Source: Sympetrum striolatum (Eukaryota > Arthropoda > Insecta > Odonata > Libellulidae). Taken from it: DNA of 64,000 bases. The DNA is taken from the NCBI GenBank assembly GCA_947579665.1, contig OX388345.1, positions 64,223,454 to 64,287,453 on the forward strand. Direction: 5' to 3'. The notes under the pieces were generated by a model. The model saw only the letters and a program-made list of their open reading frames with translations, was not told where the DNA came from and made no database searches. The first letter of the stretch is position 1; every line of letters begins with the position of its first letter. The translations under genes and the position numbers were made by a program. Shown one piece after another: positions 1 through 12,017 of this stretch.

Positions 1-2167
1 TAAACCGGGTGGCTAAATAGTAATTCGATCGTTTTATTTTCCAAGCATCAATTTTCCATTTCATTTTTCCAACAAAAACCCTTTTCCTCCTAATGATATA
101 ATAATTTTTATTATACTTCTTTTAAATTGCTAATGCGAATACGTTTAGGATTAAAAAAATGTAATTAACACGTAAATTTTGAAGGAAATTTAGTATATAA
201 TGATAAGGAAATATTATCATGCACGTAAGCTATCTGCTTTATTCTCCTTAATGATTTTAATATTCACCTTTGATTTTGGTACGTATTTCAAACAAGATAT
301 TTTTTCAACCAATTGCAAACGATTAAATTAGCAGTTGATTCGATATGTTTTTGATTCATCGACAAATCTATATTTTTAATGGGAACATAATTCTTCAAAA
401 ATTAATTCTTCGAACTCTAAAGAAAGAAATACCGCAACACGGCTTTTAATGAATTAGAGGTTTAAAGTCTCCAAAAGCCGTCTTTTTCGGCGTTCCTCCT
501 CTTACTTCTCGGTAGTCGGATAAAGCAAGAAAGGAATGCTATTTACTCATCTAAGGACAAATTCTTTGTAAGTAGACCACTAGAATGAATCTAATTTATC
601 CTAAATTTGTATTAAAGGAACGGATGCCAAGTTGAATTCTACTCAGTATTGGGTTGCGTTGGATTTTGTAATATAATTTTAAATGTTCAATCATGGTTTA
701 TATTGAATTTTATTATGTTCAACAACAGATTTTCGAAAATTCAATGGATAAATTTTAACCACGAGTCAGTTCCTTTAGTATAAATTGATGATATATTCAG
801 ATTTCACAGAATTTGTCATTCGAAGGATTTGCCTATAATATTTTTAGTTAACTATAATTTTTCCTTGATATGGCAAAGCGATTGAATTTTTTTTATAATT
901 TTTACATTTTTATAGCAAACGAATCTTTATCGATAATTACAACATTAGTCTAATTTAAAATGGTAGACCAAGATCTGATTTTTGCTCCTTAACTTTTCTA
1001 CAATCTGAATTCGCCTCATGAACAAATTTAAGTAATGTGCCCAGAAAAAACACAATAGAAAATGAATTGCACTTCTAACCATTCTTCATAAATGCAAATA
1101 GCAGAAAATACAAAAGACTCCAGGTGAAAAGGTTCACAGCTTCAATGAGCGTCAGCAGCAAATAAGAAAAATTTTAAATTTGATGTAGCTGAAATCTAAT
1201 TTACCTTACTCGATTGAATTATGGCGTCACTAAGGAAATGTAATTTAGCATGCTTCCGTTTCGGCAGCTCCGTTACGCAAGTTTCTAACGCTTGTTTTTC
1301 ATTTCTTAACCCACTGCGGCCAAAGACAGCTAAACTAAATAGGATTTGAAATTGGCCCTATTGTTAACAGCCAGTAACGAGTTTCCCTCATTCATGAGTT
1401 ATATTCCGCATGAATAGTAATTACAACATTAGCGGTAGCAAACGCAATTCTTCGGCTATGCTGCTTAATTCAAAATTGTAAAGCGGCATGCTCGTGCCGA
1501 GTTAATGTCTCTCCATGCCACGAGAAGGAGCTGTTAACACGCCCCGCCATTAATGAGATACGCTCAGGTATGAAGTTTGCTATAAAATACAGGGATGTAA
1601 TGTATTCAATTTAAATTTTCAAAGCGCTGATTCTAAGGCGATTTTTAACGAGCTGGGCTATACGACCCTGAAGGTAGCGAGCCAGTTCTTCTCTTTAAAG
1701 ATTTACTATTTTGGTCATTAAACTTAGATCATTAGCATGTTTGAGGATATATTTAGAATCCCTTAGGTCGAAAGCAGCACATCGCGCTGTTTCTCATTAA
1801 CTTAAAAAGGTTACTTTATAAAAAGACTGAATTATTACACTTAAATACCATCTCTTTCAAAAAGGATTAAGAAACTAGGTACAGCAAAGAGAGACTTGGG
1901 AATAAGAAACTATCAAGAAGAAAATGCATTAAAATATTCCTCTACGAATTTTGTGCAACATATTTAATTACTTTTTGCCTGGTAACATGATTGATCTAAA
2001 AATTCATACTTAGGCCCCTAAAGTCAGTCCTTTCTTGCAGAAAATGTTTTATTGAATTCATGTGCTCGTGAGAAAACATTTACTAAAGGAAAAAGTACAG
2101 CGTAAAATCAAGATCATTTCACGTGAATTAGAGAAAAATATTCTTAAATACTTCTATGCAACGTTCA
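1..2167. other. AT-rich stretch without a recognisable gene
   Basis: No open frame with a recognisable domain was found on either strand. Most of the stretch is AT-rich. A patch at about 1230-1680 is richer in G+C and CpG and contains TAAT cores beside GC-rich words (for example the CGCCATTAATGAG context near 1545), which would fit a regulatory segment. There is no direct evidence for that. Confidence 0.5.
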
Positions 2168-2249
2168 AAATCAAAAAGAACTTTTGAACCCATAAAATGT
2201 AGGGCCCTTCTGGTTATCAAAGCCAGACCACTTACTCACTTGGCTACTA
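2168..2249 (-). repeat. Decayed tRNA-derived SINE head
   Basis: Read on the minus strand, this stretch has an A-box-like word (GTAGCCAAGTGAGTAAGTGG, about 2248-2229). About 45 bases further on comes a B-box-like word (GGGTTCAAAAGTTC, about 2191-2178). This is the spacing of an RNA polymerase III internal promoter in a tRNA. The acceptor stem cannot be paired, and poly-T-rich sequence follows, so this is a tRNA-derived SINE remnant and not a working tRNA. The assignment rests on the two boxes only. Confidence 0.4.
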
Positions 2250-2673
2250 TGGTCTTAAAATTATCGTTGTTTAAATATTGAGTAATTGAATCTAATCACT
2301 GTAATTTCGTCCTAAAACGGTGAACATCTTGGACTGGAGAATAAATTTGTGTAGCAAATTTATGGAGAACGGAAGGAGAAAATGAAGAAGTAATAACGAA
2401 GTATGAAGAGCGATGGAAAGGTTTTTGTCAGCGAATGGAAGATTGGATTGGTCCAAAGATGTGGAATTGGCTAGAATCACCTTCGGCATCCACGAGCCTC
2501 AAATCCACTATTTTTCACTGAGGGAAGTGTGAAGTGTGGATAAGAATCTATTGGGACCAAATTTCAGAAGATGTGTTCGGTTCTTCACAATATCTGTCCT
2601 TCAGTGTTGCAGAAATCTGTTTCTCTCATATTTCTTTCTCCTTCCACTTTTCATACATACAATAACTCTTTAA

Positions 2674-3075
2674 GCGAGCTTAGTGCCTGGCAGTGATTCC
2701 TAAAACAAATATCAAATAAGAGAAACAAGAAAGGACATTTTCACACCTTTTCTAGAGATTTAATCATAAACAAATTCCTAAAATGACTTTTCCCAATCAT
2801 AAGGAAAATAAAATTCCAGAAGCTTCTTTTTCTAATAATACTTCCTACTTCCTATTGATATGCAGTAACATCTTTGGGCAAGTTTAGTTGACAGTGATTC
2901 TTCAAACTAGTAAATAATTAATTTGAGAAACTGGAATGGACACATAAACACATTTCCATGAGATTTTATTGAGCAACCGATTTCAAAACATACATTCAAA
3001 AATCAGATGACAGATAAAATCTGTGGTATTGTGTAGAAATGGCTGATCTTTTTATGCTGATTGAATTTTTAGAAG
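2674..3075 (+). repeat. Diverged tandem duplication, period about 201 bp
   Basis: The stretch starting at 2674 (GCGAGCTTAGTGCCTGGCAG..) recurs from about 2876 (GGCAAGTTTAGTTGACAGTG..) in the same order. Later shared words include AGAGAAACAAGAAAGGACA versus TGAGAAACTGGAATGGACA, followed by matching CACA..CATTT and GAGATTT segments. The offset stays near 201 bases. The copies differ at many positions, so the duplication is old. No coding or tRNA-like content was seen. Confidence 0.45.
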
Positions 3076-3340
3076 ATAAGTGATTTTATTTATAGACAAT
3101 CACTAACTGAATGACAAATCAAGACATTTACCATACTGTTAACTACAACTTTCTTCTTTATTCGTTACTAGGATATCTAACAGTTTGAAAAACGTAGATA
3201 AAAGAGCTAAGAAAAATTCTATTTTTCCATGCTTATTGCATTCAAGGTTGGCAAATATTTCATTTTCAATTATCCTCTTCTAACTTCATTTTTAGTGAAT
3301 AGAATTTAGAATTCTTCAGAGGTAACTTGATGGAACCGGG

Positions 3341-3500
3341 TGAGCACCATATTTAATAGCAATATCTGTACAAGATTCCACAAAATAAAAAAAAACACTA
3401 AAATACACTCACGACCGGTTTCAGCATGGAGCATGCCATCATCAGGATTATTTTATTTTGTGGATTCTTGTACAGAAATTGTTATTAAATATGATGTTCA
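3341..3500. repeat. 160-bp palindromic element with hammerhead-like loop
   Basis: Two arms of about 50 bp (3341-3390 and 3451-3500) are reverse complements. The inner 25 bp (3366-3390 against 3451-3475, beginning CTGTACAAGATTCCACAAAA) match at 24 of 25 positions. The outer 25 bp match with roughly four differences. The 60-base loop carries, on the minus strand, a hammerhead-like core described separately. The arms point to an inverted duplication of one mobile-element end or a fold-back element. Hammerhead ribozymes are known in the terminal repeats of Penelope-like retroelements, so a Penelope-derived pair is the preferred but unproven reading. Confidence 0.7.
3413..3445 (-). ncRNA. Hammerhead-ribozyme-like core
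   Basis: On the minus strand the order is CTGATGA (3445-3439), then a hairpin GCATG-CTC-CATGC, then GAAA followed by CCGGTC. CUGANGA, a helix II hairpin, GAAA and a UH cleavage step (here TC) are the conserved parts of a hammerhead ribozyme. Helix III would be the self-complementary ACCGGT. It is too short to fold within one molecule but could pair in a dimer, as reported for minimal hammerheads of retroelements. Helix II is imperfect next to the core, with a two-base bulge on one side. Helix I pairing is weak. Activity is therefore uncertain. Confidence 0.45.
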
Positions 3501-4539
3501 TTTTTTCTGTGAAATCCACCTTAAGATCTGGAAAATAGTCGCACAAGAAATTAAACACTTTAATTACTGTCCATCTTCGATGAATCCTCCTAGAATATTC
3601 TTTTACTTAGGTCACGTGACAACCATAGTCAGCCAACCCGACTCCTCTCCAATAATCCACACCGAAGAAGCATTTCTTTCCTCTCCCATTCCTTCCATTC
3701 CGCACAGTCATTTTCTCCCCCATCACCCACTCTCTCTAAAATCTCTTTCGTTTCCTTCCTTCATCTCTACAAACGCCTCCTTCGCCACTTCTGCCGCTTA
3801 ATTTTTCATACCTCCCGTCTGCTTTGGGGCAGGGTGCTCCCCGGAGGAGGAGGCGAACTTCAAAGAATCACATCCAGAGGGCTCTATAAGCCTCAATGAA
3901 CACTTTCTTCTTTTGGCCTCTTTTTCGCTTCCTCTCCCGCAATCTTTTCGGATTTCTTCTATTTCCTCCTCCCTCGTTCAGGAATATAACGGACGGCTCC
4001 ACTCTGCGGGGGTTCTGATTTTCACTTTTCCTCCCTCACCTTCCTACTTGTTTGCTTCCTTGTGTATTTTCCTACTGTTTCTACATTTTTACATCTTACG
4101 GTCCTTCAATTTTCTTCCTTCTATGCATAAGATATGGATTCTGCATACGCGATAATGTTAGCATATCTTCTTTACATGTAAGCTATTTATCTATTCGTTG
4201 CAGGTTCATACTAAGTAAGAAAATACTAAGGAAGATTTTATGAAGTAAAGGAAACATGACGAATAGCTTTGATTCATAAATTAGAAAAAGATTAAAAGTT
4301 ACATTTTACAGTTATATGTTTTTGCAACAAATATCGGTGATATTAGCTACCGGTATAAATAGGGTCTATAAGTTTCAGCATAGCAAAAATCCTGTTTTAT
4401 AAAATGCAGTGTCCCCTCTTATCTCCTTACAAGTTTATTTCGAAGCTCGCTTATGAATGAGATCTATATAGATAAATAAATCCTATTTTTTTACATACAA
4501 ACAAATCTTTTATCTTCTTCAAAATATCACTATTATGAA
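3501..4539. other. Pyrimidine-rich non-coding stretch
   Basis: The plus strand is rich in C and T from about 3640 to 4110, with repeated TTCC, CTCC and TCTC words. This creates short spurious frames rich in serine, proline and phenylalanine. At 4354 there is a TATAAATAGG word, with a TCA initiator-like word about 22 bases downstream. The spacing is shorter than usual and no coding region follows, so no promoter is called. Confidence 0.4.
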
Positions 4540-5037
4540 TACCGTAATTTTCCATTTATAGTACGCATTTTTTCCACGAAAATACGTCAAAAAAGTAGGG
4601 TGCGTATTATGCATGGTTACAAACATCATCTTTTTATTCGGGATGTAGATGAAATTTGAATCCGATAAGAACGGACAAAAAGTAAGGCGAATTGAATACC
4701 CCTTAGCGAACAGATATCACTTTGTAGCGACAGTGTAGCAAGTCAGTCATATATCCATTGTCATAAATGGAAGTTTCGGAGGGGAAGAACCTGTTACTGA
4801 TAGATCGTTACATTGAGAAATCAAAGGGGTACGTAAGAGCAAGGGGGAAAGCCATCCATTGGCAGCATGCGCGGTGATCTGCCGGGTGCTGAACGGTCCG
4901 GCACATGACCGTACGCGAATAATAGCGTAGAATTCCATTCTCTAAAATCCAAATGCGTATTATACATGGTGATAAGAAAACTCTCACATTGCGCTCCTAA
5001 TAACGTGGGTGCGTAGTATAATTGGAAAATTACGGTA
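4540..5037 (-). mobile_element. Pogo/Tigger-like DNA transposon remnant with TIRs
   Basis: The ends are inverted copies: TACCGTAATTTTCCA at 4540 and its reverse complement TGGAAAATTACGGTA ending at 5037. The similarity runs on through ..TATAGTACGCA.. / ..TGCGTAGTATA... Both ends begin with TA, the target used by Tc1/mariner-pogo elements. Subterminal words GTGCGTATTATGCATGG (left) and ATGCGTATTATACATGG (right) repeat in direct orientation. Terminal TACCGTA plus subterminal GTGCGTMTTAT words are familiar from pogo-like families. At about 498 bp the copy is an internally deleted relative. It carries a transposase fragment on the minus strand. Confidence 0.7.
4747..4938 (-). pseudogene. Pogo-like transposase fragment (CENP-B-type HTH)
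   Basis: This 63-codon minus-strand frame lies inside the pogo-like element. Its second half contains ANGWLSPLLLRT, followed about 15 residues later by PPKLPF. Pogo/Tigger transposases and CENP-B have in this place a DNA-binding helix-turn-helix ending in (S)DGWLxRFxxRx, followed by a QKLPxD-like segment. Order and spacing agree with a decayed copy. The N-terminal part of the frame is not recognisable, and the catalytic DDE region is absent, as expected for an internal deletion. No function remains. Confidence 0.45.
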
Positions 5038-6369
5038 CCTGCTTTATCTGTGATTTGATATAACTTTCTCTTGTTTGTTATTTTTGCTTGCTATAATACA
5101 TTTTTGAAGCTACCATTTTATATGAATATAAAAAATATCATTTGAAATGATTTCTATCTCTTGAAATACGGATGCAGCATACTTAAGAAAATGTTTTTCA
5201 AAGTAATTTTGATGGTAGTTAGGCTTGGATTTAGGAGTAAACATTGGGAGAAATAGGCAGTATTTGTTTGCATACTAAATTTGGAGAGGTTGATATTCTT
5301 AAATAAGAGAAGGATGTGAGAAGAAAGACTTTAGGGTGCATGGACCCATAAAGAGGTACAAGACACTTTTATGACAGAAAGAGGTAGAAGACTACTTCTT
5401 TTGGAAAATAAGCGGTTGTTAGAATCAACTTACTCGGAGGTTTACGATCGTGTCCCTGAGTAGATATTTATTCAGAGGAAACAACCGAATATTCCTAAAA
5501 ATCAAACTAAAAGAAACTGATTATTTGCTTCTAAATTTACTAATAGTTGATACTAATATTTTTTGGCAGCAGTTTACCATCGATTTGACCTATCTCCTTC
5601 GTACAATAGATTCTCTCATAACTCTATAATTTAGCTCTTATCTCTCGTTCTTATTTCGCGTGTCGCTGAATTAACTTAAGCACATCTCCTCATCGTTAAA
5701 AGCTGATGTTAAACAAGAACCAAAGAATACAACGTAGCTACGGGTTGTTTGATGAAGAGAGTTAAGTAATAATAAAGGATAGATCATCTCTATGTATAAG
5801 ATGTAAAGACATGATTTAAAGAAAAACATGGGTTCCACGTAACTGATAGGATTAAATATATCAATTATTATAATTATTTACCTAGCATGCCATTTTAAAG
5901 GAGCTTACTATCTCCTAGATATTTGTAAATCCTTCGTAAAATTTAAATTGCTAAATCCTTAAGACTTATTTCAATCATCTACCATACTACCATAAACCTA
6001 CTAACAACTATCTAACTACCATAAAAGTACCATAAAGTCTGAAAAAATAAGTTCACATTATTTTTAATCCTTTTCAGATTTTTTATACCTATAAGGTAGA
6101 CTTACAACGAACGATAATTTCCGAATTATTTTAAATACGTCAATGTTTCCATTTATATTTCGACATCCTGTTTTTATTCTACTTCATCAATTGTATCATT
6201 AAGTTGTAAAAAGTCTCCTCGTTAAATTTAATTGATTTTGACAATCGAATGAACGAACTTTGACAAATTTGGCACATAATAAAACCTAAAGTATTCCATT
6301 ATTGCAGTCACAAATAATAAAAGAGCCGATATCTTCATTTGCGGATATCTAATCATATCCAATTAAAAG
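5038..6369. other. AT-rich stretch, nothing recognised
   Basis: No frame above about 60 codons, no inverted repeat of note and no tRNA-like boxes were seen on either strand. A loose CTAC/ACCATA repeat occurs near 5985-6030 (ACCATACTACCATAAACC... ACTACCATAAAAGTACCATA). Confidence 0.4.
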
Positions 6370-7250
6370 CGGCGACACACCAGTTGCATACAAATCGAAC
6401 GTAAAAATGTGGGACGCGATACCCGAAAAGCCCCCCAAAATCCTAGCCTATCCATCATTCATTCTACTTCGATTCCTTCCGATAATTATGCGACAGATTT
6501 TCGGTTTTTAATTCCCCCACCCGCGATTTTTTCCACCCGGATTGTTTTATTATCGGCCCCGTGCTCAATAATGCACCCGCAAAAAGCGGCTAATAAACGA
6601 GACAAATCGGAAAATTGCGCCCCGAAAATATGAATTCGCAAATGCGGGCCGAGGTCTCGCATAATGCGATTTTTAAACTTTCATCGCGTGGAATCCGGAT
6701 TTCTTTTTCGTGCCGCTGGAGGTCATCTCCGTCGGCTCACCTGATTCAAGGATTAGCCGTCGCGTTTCCGAGTGGCGCTTAATCCACGCCTTGTGAATGT
6801 TTGATGGGGAGCGCCATCTAATCCGCGCCCATCGAAGGCCGAACTCCGCTTCCTTCGGGCCCAGAAGAAGGGCCCTTTTAAAATATTGAGGAACCGACGA
6901 ATGGGCCGAGCCGCTATAACCGTTCGCCAATTTGTTCGGCGGGAATAAAGAAAGGAAAAGACGATCGATGCAATTTGCCGCGGGGAATGAGGGAGTTGAA
7001 AGTTAATCCAAGTTAATCAATAGGATTTGCCATTAGGGAGAACTGGGGCCCGCGAGAGGGCCATGAGGTGTTTCCAAAGGACTGATAATTAAATATCGAC
7101 CGAATGGATTTCTTTCTCCTGTTTTCGGCTCCTTTGGAACGTTTGAAGTGTTGGCGAAAGAAACAAACTCCCTGTGTTGATTTAACGCGAGATTTGCACT
7201 TCGCGCAGCAAACTCTGTTTTTACCTTAAGGCTGAGCTAATAAGATTTTC
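6370..7250. other. GC- and CpG-rich island
   Basis: The base composition shifts sharply. CpG, GCG and CCGCG words are frequent between 6370 and about 7240 and rare on both sides. Two short frames (6409-6633 plus, 6673-6930 minus) lie here, but neither has a domain or a codon pattern that stands out. Possible readings are an enhancer, a promoter region or an old exon-bearing segment that has lost its frame. Composition is the only direct evidence. Confidence 0.35.
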
Positions 7251-8900
7251 CTGCGGTAGCAATCCCTCACTCCTTCCCTATCAGCATTGAATCACCAGAA
7301 AACAATTCGTTTAAAGTAAATCACCATTTTTTTTTTATAACCCATACTTGAATTGAATGTCAGTGCATATAAAATTAAATTCATTTGTTCATTCCAAAAT
7401 ACAACTTTGGGTAGGATTAAGTGAATTCCCAGAAACAAACGATGTTTTTCTCAGGTAAAATTAATTTTCACGCTTCAAAAGGCAGCAAATATTAAATGAA
7501 ACTATCTCCAAGAAATAAAGCTGCATAGTAATGAATTCTCTGAAAGGACCCGTTGTCGTATTAAGAATTTAATTAAATAAAACCAAGGCTGAACAAGACG
7601 AGGAAATAAAAGGTAGTACATAATTGAGTTAAAGAATACTATTTGACTACCTTCATGGATAAATGGGCAGAAAATATCACTAGTAACCATGAAACTCAGA
7701 GGGTTTCTCTCCTTTCTGTTGAAAATTTGGTTCTGCATGAAATTTTTACTACGTGTAAATGACTAACTTTGTTAAATTACAGAAACTGAAATCCGCGCAT
7801 TGAGTTTACTGCCCCAAGCGTAACCTCTTAAATGTCATATGATAAACTTGTTTGCAAGGTAACTAGCCGGAACTATTTATAGTTTTAACAAAAACAATAG
7901 CATATTGATATATATACCGCAAGTTAATCAACTAATTTTTAAAACGCTATGTAAAATTGAGCCATCCATCAATAATTTTAATGTATGGAATACAAAACCT
8001 AAATTTCTAAGACAATATTTTATCGGAGCACCAAATTATTATTCATGAGTACACAACTTTTTTTGTGATCGATGTTGACATATATTTCAGAACACAAAAA
8101 CTACTTTTAATTCCCAACGATATAGTAAAACTTTTATTGAATAAACAAACTAACACGATTATAAGGGGTAAGTGTTTCTTATTCATCGATATTACTAATT
8201 TATAGCACCAAGAATATAAGAGTCGAGAGGCGGAGAAAATCATCTGAAGTAGAAAATCTGACGAGAAAGATCATATCTTTTTTAACAGTAAAGAGGCTTA
8301 AATCAGGAATCTTAACGCATCGCGCAAATTTAATCTTCTAATCTTAATTAAGATTTTTATACCATACTGTTATTTATTGAATTTTATATCTACCATTTAC
8401 GATCCAACGAGACTTAAATTAAGCATAAACATTTAGCTGCTGTGGTCAAATCTGATGCAATCGAAGATGATTCTTTGGAACCGAAATTCGTCAATTTAAA
8501 AACAGTTGCGTGATTATTCCTTCAATTTTACTCATTATGGCGTCCAATGAAGCATGGACGAGCTAAATTGACTATGCTCTCAAAATATTTACAAATCTTC
8601 AGTCTCTAATGATATTCTTTAAGATTTTTCGCAAATTTCAACAATTGGCTGATACTACGAAACTCTCTATTTAAAACAAAACGGCATAATGATAGAACTT
8701 TTTAACTGAAAGGTATAGTGAAAAATTTTATCATGAAGCTCTGTTGTGTGAATGAATACCTCAAAGTAAACCTGAGTCTATATTACTATCTATTCAACTT
8801 CGTAAAATAAACCAAAACTAATTTTTATAACCGGGTTCACACGGAATTGAAATAAAACTCGTAAATGAATAAAAAATCAAGAATAATCATCTAAAAACCT
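7251..8900. other. AT-rich stretch, nothing recognised
   Basis: Several short frames occur on the minus strand, all rich in isoleucine, phenylalanine, leucine and serine, as expected from AT-rich random sequence. No repeat pair, TIR or RNA gene was identified. Confidence 0.4.
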
Positions 8901-9330
8901 ACATGGTATGAGTAATGCACCTGAAAAACGGAGACAGCCGAAAATCTCAGCTCAAGAAAAAACTACGAAGCTATCGTTCTATTTTGAGCAGCAAAACCTC
9001 AAGGAAAAAAATGAGTCCTCATTCCTTTCCATAATAGATTCCAAGGGAGACTTTTACGAGAGACAAATGCGACACCTAAATGACGGTTTTTCTTCCTTAA
9101 TCTTAGAATTAATCCAAACCGAAAAGAGGGGGCAATCGGAAGAATACGCCGATAGAGGGAGCGCGGGGATTAATTACGCTCGGCACCCGGGAGAAGAAGA
9201 GTGGGGAAGGGAGGTGGCCGTAATAAGAGGGGACGCTAATTAATTTTTTGCCCTCTGCGAACTTATTACTCGGAGAACGCTTACTTGAATGCGTGAAGAG
9301 GGATTGAACGGGTGATAGAGAAGGAAGAGA
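8901..9330. other. Purine-rich, GC-elevated island
   Basis: From 9110 the plus strand is purine-rich (GAAAAGAGGGGG, GAGAAGAAGAGTGG and GGAAGGAAGAGAAGG-type words) and contains CpG. A 111-codon plus-strand frame (8908-9243) and an overlapping 109-codon minus-strand frame (9109-9438) are both low in complexity and match no known family. They are best explained by the composition. Confidence 0.3.
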
Positions 9331-12017
9331 AGGATGTGCTAATAGGAAAAAGAAACAAGAAACTAATGAGGTAAAAAACATTCTATTGGTGTTAAAACAA
9401 AACATAGACTGCAACGAATGACGGGAATATTTTAGCAAATGGTAAAAACTGAAAATCTAACTAAAGCCTAAAGCATTCTATAGTGCCGAGGAATTTATCC
9501 ATAAAATACTTCTTAATTGGGTTTTTTATAAATTCGTATTAACTCCATTGTACACTATTCTTTTTGATTACTTGTTGTAGCTTAATATTATAATATTACG
9601 GAATATATTATAATGTGTGTACATTTACATCATACCCAGAAATTAATACCTTTGCGTATATTCTCCCTGATTTGTCCAAAATGTACGTATATCTTTAAAT
9701 CAACAACAGAATCATTATTATTGAAATGAAACTGATTTTTAGACTGTTAACAACTCCAACAATATACATATATCCATCCGCACTGCCTGCTTGAACTTAT
9801 GGATATGACAGAAAGTGATTGCGAATGACAAATGAAAATTTGTTTATTTTCTTTGGGGGTCAGGGGGTCATTAATAATTTTTAAAGAATATTTCCATAAT
9901 GATGGAAAAAATGAATGTTAAATTGACGCGATGCATAATATGATTTCTGAAATCAATATTCTGTACTATGGAATCAAAGTAGAGGCCTATATTTTAAAGC
10001 TTGTTCTTAAGTAACTATTTTGGATTCTGCATTGCAATATCAAGTTAAAAATACTCCCAGTTTTTGCATATAAATATGATCTTTAAAAACTATTGGATAT
10101 AGCAACATAAAATGAATTTAGGATGAAAAAAAGTATTTTAACCTCAGAAATCATAAAATTACATCGGAATTTATTAACTAATCAATTTTTTTATTAAATC
10201 TAAACGCTGCAATTTTGTATGATTACCAGGTAAAACGGTAAATCGGTTTAACAGGCTACTGTGCATAAAGTAATTCAATTTATAAATAAATTCTTCCCAT
10301 TATTTAAGTATAAATCAAATACCTATCAGACATCAAGCCTTAAAGTAAATTTGAGTCCCAATCTTCTTAAACAATACTCCATTTGGGCTGAAAATATAAA
10401 TGAGGTTTCCACTATCTGTAAATTTGGATGTATTCAGAACAAAATAACTGTAATTCACAACAAAAGTTCGTGATCTTCAAAAGTCGATGATCTCCAAAGT
10501 TAGTCCTTTATATTTATTCTTTAATATAAATTAAGTTCTAGGGCAAGACGTAATAAATATTATAATTATTTTATGACTATGATATTGCCTAGCGCAAAAT
10601 TCTTACTTTAATATACGCGTAAGGTACAAACAGCCATAGTAAATGGCATAATCACATAAATCTTCAATAACTAGTCTCTTGTATTAAGACTAACTTCCAC
10701 AAATGTAATGCCAAACTTAGAATGTTCAAATAATGGCAGAGGATGACAAATTACTAAGGAAAAGTTTACAGAAACTTCACAAAGTAGCTGAACCAAAAGT
10801 AGATATGAGGAAGGATGTAGATAGACAGATGGGCGTCTAAATTAGGGTAAGATTGAGACTAATAAGTTCCCTCTACCATCTAACTCAGGGGATTGCGGGA
10901 GCAAGGGGATGCTGTAAGAGTGGCAAAAAACTAATCAACTAATTAGTTTGGGATTAGAGGGGACCGACTAGGGGATGGGAGGGTTTTTATAATAGAAAAG
11001 TTTCGTTTGATACTACCTTCTGGATAGCAAGAGTTTATGGGTCTTTTGAGGAACGGAGAAATACGATAAAAAACTTTACGAACTAAAAATTATTGTGCTT
11101 GCTGCGCTTCAAATTAGATAAATTTATGGCAAATTACAAAATATGTAATACAAGTGATTTATGGTCTCTATGGTATTCCCTTCTATCATATGAATATTAA
11201 TTATTCGCCCACTAAAGTAAATGTTCTCAAAAATTTCATTCACTAACGTTTTCTTTCCAATGTTTGGACCATATTATCCAAAAATAACTATAAAAAAGGG
11301 CAATGTTCACAAATTACTACAAATTGGAAATCATGGCGAGTCTATATCCTAATAATTCCATTTTTTGTATTTCTATTTCGTCTTTATCGTCATTTTATGA
11401 TATTGTTGAAACCATTTATATATAAAACATATAAACCCATTATTTTTCGGTATACTCAAGTGAGTCAATCCACTGAATATACTTAATAAAGTAAAAATGA
11501 CCTCATTAGAATAAATGCTTCGCAAAATTCAGAGATTACTTCTTTGTTATATAAAGACTTGGGATGCATATTGAAATTAAACAAGCCTCACTGATATAGA
11601 TAAAAATAAATACACTCAACCTATTAAAAATCGAACATTTTTTGCTAATGTCTTGAAAAATAAAGTTGATAACACTAATGTACTGTAATACTTTTTAGAA
11701 TAACCTGAACTCATTTTTTTATTGTGGACCATTACTACATGTATATTCATAGCTAGATAGTGAATATAGTCATAGTCATAAAAGTGAAATTTTATCAGTG
11801 ATATTGTTGCTAGACATATTTGTGCTTGATTCCCTTTGTACACTGGCAAATATGGAAAATGTCAGCATCAAAACCTATTAAGGCTGGAATGGCAACATAT
11901 AATAAAAATGAAATCCTTATTGTTTGCAACCCGCAGCACTAAAAAGTAGTACTTTTAGGCTATTCACCGAGGCGTAGTCTCTTTTGAAAGAATGCCGTTA
12001 AGTTTCAAGACATTTTA
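9331..12017. other. AT-rich stretch, nothing recognised
   Basis: No supportable gene or element. Short AT palindromes are present near 9585-9615 (ATTATAATATTACGGAATATATTATAAT). A short G-rich patch lies near 10885-10985. The right end is the untouched flank of the hAT element. Confidence 0.4.

Noticed and set aside
3340..3801. 153-codon plus-strand frame
   Set aside because: It runs through the palindromic hammerhead-bearing element and then a CT-rich tract, so no selected protein is likely.
4354..4377. TATAAATAGG with nearby TCA as a promoter
   Set aside because: The spacing is too short for a standard core promoter and no transcript or coding region can be inferred downstream.
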